A stretch of DNA of 64,000 bases from Diaphorobacter limosus (GTDB lineage: Bacteria > Pseudomonadota > Gammaproteobacteria > Burkholderiales > Burkholderiaceae_C): the NCBI RefSeq assembly GCF_033100095.1, contig NZ_CP136921.1, positions 590,501-654,500 of the forward strand, given 5' to 3'. Made by a program: the position numbers and the translations under genes. The notes beneath the pieces are model-generated. The model was not told the origin of the DNA. It made no database searches and saw only the letters and a program-made list of their open reading frames with translations. Of this stretch, positions 49,257 through 59,185 are shown one piece after another (position 1 is the first letter of the stretch; each line of letters opens with the position of its first letter).

Positions 49257-49910
49257 TCAGGCGACTTCGGCCAGGCGCTCGCGGTTGGCGGCTTCGGGGT
49301 GCTGGACATGCGCGGCAATGGCCTGCGCGGCGGCCGCGAGCGCCTGGGCCTTGGCATCGGCACCCATGGCCACGCCCTCGGCGCGCACGAAGCGTACATC
49401 TGTCACGCCAAAGAAGCCGAGCACGGTCTGCAGGTAGCTCTCCTGGTGCTCCATGGCCTGGCCGGTATCGCTGGTGGAGTACACGCCGCCGCGACTGGAC
49501 GCGATGATCACCGTCTTGCCCTTGGCCAGGCCCTCGGGACCATTGGCGGTGTAGCGGAAGGTGCGGCCAGGCTGGGCCAGGCGATCGATCCAGGCCTTGA
49601 GCTGCGTGGGAATGCTGAAGTTGTAGAACGGCGCGCCGATCACCACCACATCGGCCGCCAGGAACTGGCGCACCAGGCGCTCGGATACGGCGTTCTCGCG
49701 CTGCTGCGCCTCGCTCAGCCCCTCGGTCTGGCCGGTGCGGGGGGCCATGGCGTCCATGGTGAAGTGGGCCGGGGCCTCGGCCACCAGATCCAGGTATTGC
49801 ACCTGGGTGGCGGGGTGGCTGGCCTGCCAGGCCTCGACGATCTGGGCCGTGAGCTGGCGCGAAACGGACTGGTGGCCGGTGATGGCCGAATCGATGTGCA
49901 GCAGTTGCAT
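49257..49910 (-). CDS. azoR: FMN-dependent NADH-azoreductase
   Basis: AzoR reduces quinones and azo compounds with NADH. The 217-residue protein begins [20 protein letters not shown] and has the flavin loop [20 protein letters not shown] and the SSRGGVYS segment. ATG 49910 has CAGGAG upstream; the open frame beyond it is antisense to the LysR gene. It is divergent from that LysR gene (50034), which probably controls it through paired GTCCTGAAT repeats in the gap. Confidence 0.94.
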   Translation of the reverse strand: MQLLHIDSAITGHQSVSRQLTAQIVEAWQASHPATQVQYLDLVAEAPAHFTMDAMAPRTGQTEGLSEAQQRENAVSERLVRQFLAADVVVIGAPFYNFSIPTQLKAWIDRLAQPGRTFRYTANGPEGLAKGKTVIIASSRGGVYSTSDTGQAMEHQESYLQTVLGFFGVTDVRFVRAEGVAMGADAKAQALAAAAQAIAAHVQHPEAANRERLAEVA

Positions 49911-49966
49911 GGAATCTCCTGTGTCTGGGTTAACCCTTGGTTTGGGCGTTGGTTGAATTGTAGTTC

Positions 49967-50021
49967 GTCCTGAATACTTGATAAGTTCTGTGTATTGCGA
50001 TAGATTGTCCTGAATTTGATA
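49967..50021. promoter_or_regulatory. Direct repeats in the azoR-lysR control region
   Basis: GTCCTGAATACTTGATAA (49967-49984) and GTCCTGAATTTGATAA (50007-50022) are near copies 40 bp apart, in the gap between the divergent azoR and lysR starts. They may be LysR binding sites; the second abuts the lysR start. Confidence 0.5.
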
Positions 50022-50033
50022 ACAAACACCACG

Positions 50034-50948
50034 ATGCAAGACCTGAACGACATGCTGTATTTCGCCGAGGTGGCCGAGCGCGGCGGCTTTGCCGCTGCGG
50101 GCCGGGCCCTGGGCATCCCCAAGTCGCGCCTGTCGCGCCGCGTGGCCGAGCTGGAGGCCGCCCTGGGCGTGCGCCTGCTGCAGCGCACCACGCGCACCCT
50201 GTCGCTGACCGAGGTGGGCGAGGCCTACCTGCGTCACTGCCAGGCGATGCGCGAATCGGCCCAGGCCGCGGCGGACGCCGTGGCCCAGGTGCAGTCCGAG
50301 CCGCGCGGTACGGTGCGCGTGACCTGCCCGGTGACGCTGGCGCAGACGGTACTGGCACGGTTGATGCCCGTGTTTCTGGAACGCCACCCGCAGGTGCGGC
50401 TGGAGATGCAGGTCACCAACCGCGTGGTCAACGTGGTGGAGGAGGGGGTGGACGTCGCCCTGCGCGTGCGCGCCACGCTGGACAACAGCGGCAGCATGAT
50501 CGTCAAGCGCCTGGACGAGGGGCGGCAGCTGCTGGTGGCCAGCCCCGCGCAACTGGCGCGCCAGGGCATGCCGGCGACGCTGCAGGATCTGGTCGGCATG
50601 GACACGCTGGCCATGTCGGCTACCGACGGGCGTACCAGCCTGCGCCTTACCGGCCCAGGTGGCCGCGAGGAGACGGTGCAGCTTGCGCCGCGCTATGTGG
50701 CCGACGACCTGCTGACGCTGAAATACGCCGCCCTGGCCGGCACCGGCCTGTGCTGGCTGCCCGACTACATGTGCCAGCATGAGCTGCAGCAGGGCCGGCT
50801 GGTCCAGCTGCTGCCCGAATGGTCGCAGCCCCCCGGCATCGTGCATGCGGTGTTCGCCTCGCGCCGGGGGCTGTCACCCGCAGTGCGCGGCTTTCTGGAC
50901 TTTCTGGGTGAAACGGCAAGGGGGGCCAAGGGTGACGCGCCTCAATAG
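50034..50948 (+). CDS. LysR-family transcriptional regulator
   Basis: A 304-residue regulator with an N-terminal winged helix ([20 protein letters not shown] ... [20 protein letters not shown]) and an effector domain. ATG 50034 is chosen over the TTG at 50016 because it gives the family start. It is divergent from azoR. Similar LysR proteins control quinone or azo reductases in response to electrophiles; here this is inferred from position. It is also upstream of the sulfate transporter but is not a CysB (the CysB N-terminus MNFQQLR is not present). Confidence 0.92.
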   Translation: MQDLNDMLYFAEVAERGGFAAAGRALGIPKSRLSRRVAELEAALGVRLLQRTTRTLSLTEVGEAYLRHCQAMRESAQAAADAVAQVQSEPRGTVRVTCPVTLAQTVLARLMPVFLERHPQVRLEMQVTNRVVNVVEEGVDVALRVRATLDNSGSMIVKRLDEGRQLLVASPAQLARQGMPATLQDLVGMDTLAMSATDGRTSLRLTGPGGREETVQLAPRYVADDLLTLKYAALAGTGLCWLPDYMCQHELQQGRLVQLLPEWSQPPGIVHAVFASRRGLSPAVRGFLDFLGETARGAKGDAPQ

Positions 50949-50949
50949 A

Positions 50950-50995
50950 TGAATTTTCTATAAATTCACAACCATATATTCTTTTGAGTTTTAAG
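50950..50995 (+). promoter_or_regulatory. AT-rich control region of the sulfate transport operon
   Basis: A very AT-rich stretch with GAATTTTCTATAAATTC (6-bp inverted repeat around 5 bases) and CATATATTCTTTTGAG lies 50-95 bases before the binding-protein start. CysB-type activators bind such AT-rich sites; no exact consensus is claimed. Confidence 0.4.
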
Positions 50996-51043
50996 AGCCT
51001 CTCCCCACAATGCCTCCCATTCCTGCAATCCGGAGAGGCACCC

Positions 51044-52051
51044 ATGACAACCCGAATCAAGTTCAAGACCGTTTTCGCCACCCTGGCTCTGGCCGCCAGC
51101 GGGCTCGCATCGGCACAGGCGCAGTCGCTGCTCAACGTCTCTTACGACGTGGCGCGCGAGTTCTACAAGGACTACAACCAGGCCTTCATCGCCCATTACA
51201 AGAAGACCAAGGGCGTCGATATCAAGGTGGATCAGGCGCACGCGGGCTCCAGTGCCCAGGCGCGTGCCGTCAACGACGGCCTGGCCGCCGACGTGGTGAC
51301 CTTCAACACCACGACCGACGTGCAGTTCCTGGCTGACAACGGCGTGGTGGCGAAGGACTGGGCACAAAAATTCCCGCATGAGGCATCGCCCACCACCTCG
51401 ACCATGCTGTTCCTGGTGCGCCACGGCAACCCCAAGAACATCAAGGACTGGGCCGACCTGACCCGCCCCGACGTGAAGGTCATCGTCGTCAACCCCAAGA
51501 CCGGCGGCAATGGCCGCTACGCCTACCTGGCGGCCTGGGGCAGCGTGCGCGAGAAGGGTGGCAGCGATGCCCAGGCGGCAGAGTTCATTACCCAGATGTA
51601 CAAGAACGTGCCGGTGCTGGCCAAGGGCGGGCGCGACGCCACGGCCACCTTCTTGCAGCGCAACATTGGCGACGTGCTGATCACCTTCGAGTCCGAAGTG
51701 GTGTCGGTGGAGCGCGAGTTCGGCAAGGGCAAGGTCGATGCCGTCTACCCCTCGGTGAGCATCACCGCCAAGAACCCGGTGGCGATCGTGGAGCGCACCG
51801 TCGCCAAGAAGGGCACGGGCGAACTGGCCAAGGCCTACCTGGACTACCTGTACTCCGACGAGGCGCAGGAGATTGCCGCCCGCCACGCGATTCGCCCGCG
51901 CTCCGAGGCCGTGCTCAAAAAACATGCCGACCTGTTCAAGCCTATCCCGCAGTTTGCCGTGGCCAAGTACTTCGGCTCGCTGGTCGAGGCGCAGAAGGTG
52001 CACTTCAACGACGGCGGCCAGTTCGACAAGCTGTACCAACCCGGCAAATAA
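51044..52051 (+). CDS. sbp: Sulfate/thiosulfate-binding periplasmic protein
   Basis: The 335-residue protein has a signal peptide (FKTVFATLALAASGLASAQA, cut before QSLL) and the sulfate-binding family sequence LNVSYDVAREFYKDYNQAFI, HAGSSAQARAVNDGLAADVV and NPKTGGNGRYAYLAAWG that wrap the dehydrated anion. GGAGAGG precedes ATG 51044. It heads the cysTWA transporter genes, all on one strand. Whether it prefers sulfate or thiosulfate (Sbp or CysP) cannot be settled from sequence alone. Confidence 0.95.
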   Translation: MTTRIKFKTVFATLALAASGLASAQAQSLLNVSYDVAREFYKDYNQAFIAHYKKTKGVDIKVDQAHAGSSAQARAVNDGLAADVVTFNTTTDVQFLADNGVVAKDWAQKFPHEASPTTSTMLFLVRHGNPKNIKDWADLTRPDVKVIVVNPKTGGNGRYAYLAAWGSVREKGGSDAQAAEFITQMYKNVPVLAKGGRDATATFLQRNIGDVLITFESEVVSVEREFGKGKVDAVYPSVSITAKNPVAIVERTVAKKGTGELAKAYLDYLYSDEAQEIAARHAIRPRSEAVLKKHADLFKPIPQFAVAKYFGSLVEAQKVHFNDGGQFDKLYQPGK

Positions 52052-52064
52052 GGGTGGTGCCGCG

Positions 52065-52967
52065 GTGAATTCCTCCATTGCCTTGCCCGGTGTCGCCATG
52101 GGCGCGGCCAGTGACCTGACCGGTGCGGCCGCACCCCGGCGCCGTCCTAAGCGCGTGCTGCCCGGTTTTGGCCTGACGCTGGGCTACACGCTGTTCTACC
52201 TGAGCATCATCGTGCTCATCCCGCTGCTGGCGCTGCTGGCCAAGAGCTTTTCGCTGAGCTGGCCGCAGTTCTGGGAGGCCGTCAGCGCGCCGCGCGTGCT
52301 GGCCTCTTACAAGCTGACGTTCGGCGCGTCCTTCATCGCCGCCTGCGTGAATCTGGTGTTTGGCCTGCTGATTGCCTGGGTGCTGGTGCGCTACCAGTTC
52401 CCGGGCAAGAAGATCGTCGATGCCTTTGTGGATCTGCCGTTCGCCCTGCCCACCGCCGTGGCCGGCATCTCGCTGACCGCGCTGCTGGCGGGCAACGGCT
52501 GGGTGGGGCAGTACTTCGAGCCCTTTGGCATACAACTGGCCTTCAACCCCAACGGCGTGGTGATCGCGCTGATCTTCATCGGCCTGCCCTTCGTGGTGCG
52601 CACGGTGCAGCCGGTGCTCGAAGACAGCGAGAAGGAACTGGAAGAGGCGGCCACCAGCCTCGGCGCCACGCGCTGGCAGGTGTTCACCAAGGTGATCCTG
52701 CCCAGCATCACGCCCGCGCTGCTGACCGGCTTTGCCATGGCCTTTGCGCGTGCCATCGGCGAATACGGTTCGGTGATCTTCATCGCCGGCAACATGCCCA
52801 TGGTGTCCGAGATCACGCCGCTGATCATCATCGGCAAGCTCGAGCAATACGACACCGCTGGTGCCACCGCCGTGGCCGTTGTGATGCTGTTCTTCTCCTT
52901 CATCATGCTGCTGGTCATCAATGCGCTACAGGCCTGGCAGCGACGCCACGCGGGGATGCCGGCATGA
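52065..52967 (+). CDS. cysT: Sulfate ABC transporter permease CysT
   Basis: The first permease of the sulfate transporter, 300 residues from GTG 52065 (AGGGTGGT upstream; ATG 52098 is an alternative). It has six hydrophobic segments and the coupling loop [31 protein letters not shown]. It starts 13 bases after the binding-protein stop, and its own stop overlaps the cysW ATG by 4 bases. Confidence 0.95.
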   Translation: MNSSIALPGVAMGAASDLTGAAAPRRRPKRVLPGFGLTLGYTLFYLSIIVLIPLLALLAKSFSLSWPQFWEAVSAPRVLASYKLTFGASFIAACVNLVFGLLIAWVLVRYQFPGKKIVDAFVDLPFALPTAVAGISLTALLAGNGWVGQYFEPFGIQLAFNPNGVVIALIFIGLPFVVRTVQPVLEDSEKELEEAATSLGATRWQVFTKVILPSITPALLTGFAMAFARAIGEYGSVIFIAGNMPMVSEITPLIIIGKLEQYDTAGATAVAVVMLFFSFIMLLVINALQAWQRRHAGMPA

Positions 52968-53857
52968 GCGCCGTTGCCAACCCATCCACACGCCGCGCCC
53001 AGGCCGGCACCACCGAGGCGCCCTGGGTGCGCTTCACGCTGATCGGCCTGGCCCTGGCTTTTCTGGCGCTGTTTTTGCTGCTGCCGCTGGCCGCCGTCTT
53101 CACCGAGGCGCTGCGCAAGGGCTGGGATGCCTACCTGGCCGGCCTGGCCGAGCCCGATGCCTGGTCGGCCATCCGGCTCACGCTGCTGACGGCCGTGATC
53201 GCCGTGCCGCTGAACCTGGTGTTCGGCGTGGCGGCGGCCTGGTGCATTGCCAAGTACGAGTTCAAGGGCAAGGCCTTTCTGACCACGCTGATCGACCTGC
53301 CGTTCTCCATCTCGCCGGTGGTCGCCGGCCTGATGTATGTGCTGGTGTTCGGCGCCAATGGCTGGTTCGGCAGCTGGCTGGCGGAGCATGACATCAAGAT
53401 CATCTTTGCCGTGCCGGGCATCGTGCTGGCCACCGTGTTCGTCACCTTCCCGTTCGTGGCGCGCGAGCTGATCCCGCTGATGCAGGCCCAGGGCAACGAC
53501 GAGGAGCAGGCCGCCATCGTGCTGGGAGCCAGCGGCTGGCAGACCTTCTGGCATGTGACGCTGCCCAACATCAAATGGGGACTGGTGTATGGCGTGATCC
53601 TGTGCAACGCGCGCGCCATGGGCGAGTTCGGCGCGGTGTCGGTGGTTTCGGGCCATATCCGCGGCCAGACCAACACCATTCCGCTGCATGTGGAGATTCT
53701 CTACAACGAGTACCAGTCGGTCGCGGCCTTTGCCGCCGCATCGCTACTGGCCCTGCTGGCGCTGGTGACCCTGGTCATCAAGTCGATCGCCGAATGGCAG
53801 GGCGAGCAGCAGGCCAAGGCCGCCGCCGCACTGCCGCCCGAGCGGCCAAGTGCCTGA
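52964..53857 (+). CDS. cysW: Sulfate ABC transporter permease CysW
   Basis: The second permease, 297 residues, with six hydrophobic segments and the coupling loop [34 protein letters not shown] 52964 overlaps the cysT stop (ATGA), so translation is coupled. It ends with a soluble tail rich in Ala, Gln and Pro. It is followed after 45 bases by cysA. Confidence 0.95.
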   Translation: MSAVANPSTRRAQAGTTEAPWVRFTLIGLALAFLALFLLLPLAAVFTEALRKGWDAYLAGLAEPDAWSAIRLTLLTAVIAVPLNLVFGVAAAWCIAKYEFKGKAFLTTLIDLPFSISPVVAGLMYVLVFGANGWFGSWLAEHDIKIIFAVPGIVLATVFVTFPFVARELIPLMQAQGNDEEQAAIVLGASGWQTFWHVTLPNIKWGLVYGVILCNARAMGEFGAVSVVSGHIRGQTNTIPLHVEILYNEYQSVAAFAAASLLALLALVTLVIKSIAEWQGEQQAKAAAALPPERPSA

Positions 53858-53872
53858 TTGGCCTGCAGGGCA

Positions 53873-53905
53873 TATGTATAAAGCGCCAATAGCTATCAAA
53901 TCATG
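53873..53905 (-). repeat. Half mosaic repeat between cysW and cysA
   Basis: On the minus strand ATTTGATAGCTATTGGCGCT and TTATAC match the left half of the repeat. It fills most of the short gap and ends at the cysA start codon, so it may affect cysA translation. Confidence 0.6.
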
Positions 53906-55030
53906 AGTATAGAAATACGCAACGTCAGCAAGCAGTTCGGCAACTTCCACGCGCTGCGCGACGTGAACCTGGACATCCAGTCCGGCGAGCTGATCGCGCT
54001 GCTGGGCCCCTCCGGCTGCGGCAAGACCACGCTCTTGCGCATCATTGCCGGGCTGGAGACGCCGGATCGCGGCAGCATCCACTTCAGCGGCGAGGACACC
54101 ACCGACGTGCATGTGCGCGAGCGCGGCGTGGGCTTTGTGTTCCAGCACTACGCGCTGTTTCGCCACATGACGGTGTTCGAGAACGTGGCCTTCGGCCTGC
54201 GCGTCAAGCCGCGCGGCGAGCGGCCGAGCGAGGCGCAGATCAGGGACAAGGTGATGAACCTGCTCAAGCTGGTGCAGCTGGACTGGATCGCCGAGCGCTT
54301 CCCCTCGCAGCTCTCGGGCGGCCAGCGTCAGCGCATCGCCCTGGCGCGCGCCCTGGCCGTCGAGCCCAAGGTGCTGCTGCTGGACGAGCCCTTCGGCGCG
54401 CTGGACGCCAAGGTGCGCAAGGAACTGCGCCGCTGGCTGCGCCGCCTTCACGACGAGCTGCATGTGACCAGCATCTTCGTCACGCACGACCAGGAGGAGG
54501 CGTTGGAGGTGGCCGACCGCGTGGTCGTCATCAACCAGGGCAGGATCGAGCAGCAGGGCACGCCGCAGCAGGTCTGGGACAACCCGGCCAGCCCTTTCGT
54601 GTATGGGTTTCTGGGTGACGTGAACCTGTTCAAGGGCCGCGCCAACGACGGCCGCGTGCACCTGGAAGGGGGCACGCAGCTGGACATTCCCGACGCCCAG
54701 CATGCCGATGGCGCCCAGGCCTTTGCCTATGTGCGCCCGCACGACCTGGAGGTCGAGCGCTATTCGCCCGGCCAGGCCCAGGACGCCGAGGGGCGCCAGC
54801 GCGGCATGGTGGTGCAGCTGGCGCGCTCCATCGTCGTTGGGCCCGTCGCGCGGCTGGAACTATTGCCCGAAAGCGCTACCGAATCCGCCGACAATGTGGC
54901 CCCCGAGGCGCTCATCGAGGCGCATATCTCGGCGCAGCAGTTCCACACCATGGGGCTGCGCGAGGGCGAGACGCTGGTGGTGACACCACGCCGCGCCAAG
55001 GTGTTTTTGGACGAAGCCGCCGGCATTTGA
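53903..55030 (+). CDS. cysA: Sulfate ABC transporter, ATP-binding protein CysA
   Basis: CysA drives sulfate/thiosulfate import. The 375-residue protein has Walker [17 protein letters not shown], signature [19 protein letters not shown], Walker [16 protein letters not shown] and a C-terminal TOBE-like domain (about 240-370). No good ribosome site precedes ATG 53903, because the gap is taken up by a half mosaic repeat; expression may rely on coupling to cysW. Confidence 0.96.
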   Translation: MSIEIRNVSKQFGNFHALRDVNLDIQSGELIALLGPSGCGKTTLLRIIAGLETPDRGSIHFSGEDTTDVHVRERGVGFVFQHYALFRHMTVFENVAFGLRVKPRGERPSEAQIRDKVMNLLKLVQLDWIAERFPSQLSGGQRQRIALARALAVEPKVLLLDEPFGALDAKVRKELRRWLRRLHDELHVTSIFVTHDQEEALEVADRVVVINQGRIEQQGTPQQVWDNPASPFVYGFLGDVNLFKGRANDGRVHLEGGTQLDIPDAQHADGAQAFAYVRPHDLEVERYSPGQAQDAEGRQRGMVVQLARSIVVGPVARLELLPESATESADNVAPEALIEAHISAQQFHTMGLREGETLVVTPRRAKVFLDEAAGI

Positions 55031-55088
55031 TGCATCGCCCGCCCTTGCCGGGTGGTGGTCAACACCGGCCCTGCAAGAAAGAGAAAGA

Positions 55089-55607
55089 GTGTTTCTGAAC
55101 GCGATCACCGGCGCCCCGCGCCGCACCCTGGCGCTGATGTGCGCCGTCTGCCTGGCCATGCTGGCTTTTGGCCTGTACCTGCAATATGCCCAGGGCCTGG
55201 AGCCATGCCCGATGTGCATCGTCCAGCGTTATGCTCTTATTGGTGTAGCTGCTTGCGCAGGACTGGCAAGCCTTAGAGTCCAAAAAGGCTGGTGGATTAG
55301 CTGGAGCTTGCTGGCCCTGCTGCTGGCCGGCTTTGGCGCCTTCACCGCCGCCCGCCAGAGCTGGCTGCAGTGGTACCCGCCCGAGGTGGCGACCTGCGGG
55401 CGCGACTTCTATGGCATGGTCGAGAACTACCCCCTGAGCCGCGCCATCCCCATGATCTTCCGCGGTTCGGGCGACTGCACGGCCATCGACTGGACCTTCC
55501 TGGGCGGCTCCATCGCCAACTGGTCGTTTGTGTGGTTCGTGCTGTTTGCGCTGGTGCTGCTGGCGCTGCTGCTGCGCAGGCAGCCGGCCGGCGGCGGCCT
55601 GCGCTGA
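55089..55607 (+). CDS. dsbB: Disulfide bond formation protein DsbB
   Basis: DsbB reoxidises DsbA and passes electrons to quinone. The 172-residue membrane protein has four hydrophobic segments, the first Cys pair in EPCPMCIVQRYALIG and the second pair in VATCGRDFYGMV and GSGDCTAIDW. The start is GTG 55089 with AAAGAGAAAGA upstream. A mosaic repeat at 55229-55300 encodes the second membrane segment (IGVAACAGLASLRVQKGWW) and keeps the frame. Confidence 0.94.
   Translation: MFLNAITGAPRRTLALMCAVCLAMLAFGLYLQYAQGLEPCPMCIVQRYALIGVAACAGLASLRVQKGWWISWSLLALLLAGFGAFTAARQSWLQWYPPEVATCGRDFYGMVENYPLSRAIPMIFRGSGDCTAIDWTFLGGSIANWSFVWFVLFALVLLALLLRRQPAGGGLR
55229..55300 (+). repeat. Mosaic repeat copy inside dsbB
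   Basis: CTTATTGGTGTAGCTGCTTG, CGCAGGACTGGCAAGCCTTA, GAGTCCAAAAAGG follows the repeat layout. It lies just after the first Cys pair and encodes a membrane segment. Confidence 0.65.
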
Positions 55608-55621
55608 CAAAGGCTTGACCC

Positions 55622-56608
55622 ATGGCCCTGCCGCGCTTCGCCCCCGACCATTTCACGCTGGCCCTGGTGGGCACGGTGGTTCTGGCCAGCCTGCTGCCGG
55701 CATCCGGCCCCATGGCCCGGGTGCTGGAGGTGGCGACCACCGGCGTGGTCAGCCTGCTGTTCTTTCTGCACGGCGCCAAGCTGTCGCGCCAGGCCATCCT
55801 GGGCGGCCTGGGCCATTGGCGGCTGCACCTGAGCATCTTTGCCGCCACCTTTGCGCTGTTCCCGCTGCTGGGCTGGGCTCTGCGCCCGGTGCTGGAGCCG
55901 CTGGTCACGCCCGAGATGTACCTGGGCGTGCTGTTTTTGTGCACCCTGCCGGCCACGGTGCAGTCGGCGATTGCCTTCACGGCCATGGCGCGCGGCAACA
56001 TGCCGGCGGCGGTGTGCAGCGCATCAGCCTCCACGCTGCTGGGCATCGTGGTCACGCCCATCCTGGTGGGGCTGGTGCTGGGCCGCAGCGCCGAGGGCGG
56101 CAGCGTGCTAGGGGCGATTTCCAAGATCTCGCTGCAGCTGCTGCTGCCCTTCATCGTCGGCCATTTGCTGCGTCCGCTGATCGGCGGCTTCATCCACCGC
56201 CACGCCAAGCGCGTCAAGCTGGTCGATCAGGGCTCCATCCTGCTGGTGGTGTATTCGGCCTTCAGCGCGGCCGTGGTCAGCGGCCTGTGGCGCGAGACGC
56301 CGCTGCCCGCGCTGGCCGGCCTGCTGGTGTTGTGCGCGGTGCTGCTGACCCTGGTGCTGACGCTGACCACCTGGGGCGCGCGCGCGCTGGGCTTTGCCAA
56401 GGAAGACGAGATCACGCTGGTGTTCTGCGGCTCCAAGAAGAGCCTGATCAGCGGCGTGCCCATGGCCAAGGTGCTGTTTGCCTCCAGCACCGTGGGCGCC
56501 ATCGTGCTGCCGCTGATGATCTTCCACCAACTGCAGCTCATGGTGTGCGCGGTGCTGGCGCAGCGCTATGCGCGCCGGCCCGAGCATCCCGCGACCCAGC
56601 CAGCGTGA
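55622..56608 (+). CDS. Bile-acid:sodium-symporter-like transporter (SBF-like, YfeH type)
   Basis: A 328-residue membrane protein with about ten hydrophobic segments and the family segments LFFLHGAKLSRQAILGGLGH, FLCTLPATVQSAIAFTAMAR and FCGSKKSLISGVPMAKVLF. Members move organic anions with Na+, substrates mostly unknown. It starts 14 bases after dsbB and probably shares its transcript. Its last 71 bases overlap the 3' end of the convergent GST gene. Confidence 0.9.
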   Translation: MALPRFAPDHFTLALVGTVVLASLLPASGPMARVLEVATTGVVSLLFFLHGAKLSRQAILGGLGHWRLHLSIFAATFALFPLLGWALRPVLEPLVTPEMYLGVLFLCTLPATVQSAIAFTAMARGNMPAAVCSASASTLLGIVVTPILVGLVLGRSAEGGSVLGAISKISLQLLLPFIVGHLLRPLIGGFIHRHAKRVKLVDQGSILLVVYSAFSAAVVSGLWRETPLPALAGLLVLCAVLLTLVLTLTTWGARALGFAKEDEITLVFCGSKKSLISGVPMAKVLFASSTVGAIVLPLMIFHQLQLMVCAVLAQRYARRPEHPATQPA

Positions 56609-57242
56609 CGCAGGCCATGCCCGGCGCCCAGGCCGGGTGGCGCTGCATGATCTCGGCAAACAGGGCCGAATCCAGCCAGCGTTGCAGCCAGCCCTGCAGA
56701 TGCGGCCATGGCTGGGCGGTCCATTGCCCCTCGTCGATGCGCGCGTACTGGCGCACAAAGGGCAGCAGCGCCATGTCGGCCAGGCTGGGTTTGTGGCCAA
56801 AAAGATGGCCGCTGGCCATCACCTGTTGATTGAGCTGCGATAGCCAAGCCTGCGCGTCAAGCCGCGCCTGGTGCACGGCTGCGGCGCCGTGGCGCTCGGG
56901 GTATTTGCAGCGGTCGAGCGCCTGCTTGAAGAAGCCATCGTTGCGCGCTATCAGCGCCAGCATGTCGGCCTGCGTGCCGCTGCCGGGCGCCAGCCAGCCG
57001 TCGGGGTCGTTGTAGTGCAGCGCCTGCAGCATGATGTCCAGGCTTTGTTCCAGCACCCGGCCGCCGGCCAACACCAGCACCGGCACCGTGCCTTTCGGGG
57101 AGGCGTCCAGCAGCGCCTGGGGCTTGTTGCGCAGCTGTACCTCGCGCAGTTCGCAGGTCAGGCCGGCATATACCAGGGCCAGGCGCGCGCGCATGGCGTA
57201 GGGGCAGCGACGAAACGAATACAGCACGGGCAGGGCAGTCAT
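56538..57242 (-). CDS. Glutathione S-transferase-like protein
   Basis: A 234-residue protein with a thioredoxin-like N-terminal domain (LPVLYSFRRCPYAMRARLAL; KGTVPVLVLAGGRVLEQSLD with the cis-Pro and Glu/Ser glutathione contacts) and a helical C-terminal domain (about 95-205). The RRCPYAMR Cys suggests an omega- or glutaredoxin-like reductive activity. ATG 57242 gives the family start; the open frame upstream is not conserved. The tail beyond residue 205 overlaps the convergent transporter gene by 71 bases. Confidence 0.88.
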   Translation of the reverse strand: MTALPVLYSFRRCPYAMRARLALVYAGLTCELREVQLRNKPQALLDASPKGTVPVLVLAGGRVLEQSLDIMLQALHYNDPDGWLAPGSGTQADMLALIARNDGFFKQALDRCKYPERHGAAAVHQARLDAQAWLSQLNQQVMASGHLFGHKPSLADMALLPFVRQYARIDEGQWTAQPWPHLQGWLQRWLDSALFAEIMQRHPAWAPGMACVTLAGSRDARAGAHSAAPAPRTP

Positions 57243-57442
57243 GGCTGGGATGAAACAGGTAGTTGCCTCCAGTATGCGGCGCGGCGCGGGAGATGCAGTC
57301 CTGCCCAGGGGCTTGATCCACATCGCAGGTTGTTGTTTCTTTTGCATACATATGTAAACAAATAATACGACAATCCGCCCCGGATCACCCCAGCCCGGGG
57401 AGGTCAGGCATCCTATTTTTAGGTGAACCAAGGGGAACCTGC

Positions 57443-59055
57443 ATGCCCAATGCAATGCAGAAACTGCTGCAGCGCCTGCAACAGCTCAACGAGGTTGGGG
57501 CAGCGTTGTCACGCGAGCGTGATATCGACCATCTGCTGGAACGCATCCTGGATGCGGCGCAGATGCTCACCCATGCCGATGCCGGCACGCTGTACCGCGT
57601 CACCGAGGACGGCAGTGCGCTGCGCTTTGCGCTGATGCGCACGCATTCGCTTGGTTTGCACCAGGGCGGCAGCTCCGAGCAGGCGGTGGAATTTCCCGAC
57701 CTGCCGCTGTATCTGCCTGATGGGCGAGCGAATGATTCACTGGTGGCCGTGCATGCGGCCGTGCACGACCATACCGTGAGCATTGCCGATGCCTATGACA
57801 GTACCGAATTCAACTTTGCCGGCGCCCGGGCCTTTGACCTGAGCACGGGCTACCGCTCGCGTTCCTTTCTCACCGTGCCGCTGCGCAACCACGATCGTGA
57901 GCTGGTCGGCGTGCTGCAGCTGATCAATTCCATAGACCCGGCCACGGGCGCCGTGCGCGCTTTTTCGCAGCAAGACCGCAGCCTGGCCGAGTCGCTGGCC
58001 TCGCAGGCGGCGATCGCGCTGAGCAATCGGCTCTTGATCACGCAGCTGGAGCGCCTGTTCGAGTCCTTCGTGAACCTCATCAACCTGGCCATCGACGAAA
58101 AGTCGCCCTACACCGGCGGCCACTGCGAGCGCGTGCCCGCACTGACCATGATGCTGGCCGAGGCGGCGCATGCCACCACAGATGGGCCGCTGGCCCCGTC
58201 TTTGCCAAGACCGAGCGCGACCGCTACGAGCTGAAGATGGCCGGCCTGCTGCACGACTGCGGCAAGATCACCACGCCGGTGCATGTGGTGGACAAGGCGA
58301 CCAAGCTGCAGACCATTTTCGACCGCATCGGGCTGGTCGATACGCGCTTTGAGGTACTCAAGCGCGATGCCGAGATCGACATGCTGCGCCGCCAGCTCGC
58401 CCTGCGCCCGCAGGTGGACGCCGCCGCCGAGGCGCGCCTGCAGGATGGGTTTCAAGACCAGCGGCAGCAGCTGGACGAGGAACGCGCATTCCTGCGCCGC
58501 TGCAACCTGGGCAGCGAGGCCATGCGGCCCGAGGACCAGGCGCGCGTGCAGGCCATAGGCAGCGCGCACCGCTGGCGCAACGCCGAGGGCTGGGTGGAGG
58601 ATTTTCTGTCCGACGACGAGGTGGAGAACCTGAGCATCCGCTCGGGCACGCTGACGCGCACCGAGCGCGGCATCATCAACCACCACATCGTGGCCACCAT
58701 CAAGATGCTGGAGAGCCTGCCCTGGCCCAGCCACCTGCGCAACGTGCCCGAGTACGCCGGTGGCCACCATGAGCGCATGGATGGCAAGGGCTACCCGCGC
58801 GGGCTCCAGCGCGAGCAGCTGTCGTGGCAGGCGCGCATGCTGGGCCTGGCCGACATCTTCGAGGCGCTGACCGCTGCCGATCGTCCCTACAAGCAGTCCA
58901 TGACGCTGTCACAGGCGTTGGCGGTGATGCGCAAGATGGTGAAGGGTGGTCACATCGACCCCGATCTGTTCGATGTCTTCGTGCAGGGCAAGGTGTACCA
59001 GCGCTACGCCGAGCGCTTCCTCGACCCCGAGCAGATCGACGACGTGCGGCTCTGA
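57443..59055 (+). pseudogene. GAF / HD-GYP cyclic-di-GMP phosphodiesterase-like gene, split by a frameshift
   Basis: The first frame (57443-58234) gives a GAF domain (about residues 20-195) and the start of the HD-GYP domain (YTGGHCERVPALTMMLAEAA). It then shifts near 58194-58197, and the second frame (58237-59055 after its first ATG) continues with ELKMAGLLHDCGKITTPVHV, a long insert, and HHERMDGKGYPRGL. One missing C in the CCCC run would restore APVFAKTERDRYELKMAGLL. HD and GYP residues are intact, so the restored protein would be a c-di-GMP hydrolase with a sensory GAF. AAGGGGAA precedes ATG 57443. It may be a real mutation, phase variation at the C run, or a sequencing error. Confidence 0.85.
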
Positions 59056-59185
59056 CGCGCTGCGGGCGCGGCGCGCGCCTGTCGCGTATCGGTCACGGGC
59101 CTGTCGCGCGCCCGTCATGGCATGGCCTCAGCATGGCTGCAGTGCCGGAGACCCCCTCCGGCGCATGCACCTGGGAGTGAGCGCC

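Noticed and set aside
57443..58234. A separate short GAF protein as an independent gene
   Set aside because: The downstream frame continues the same HD-GYP domain, and one base restores a single protein, so two true genes are unlikely.
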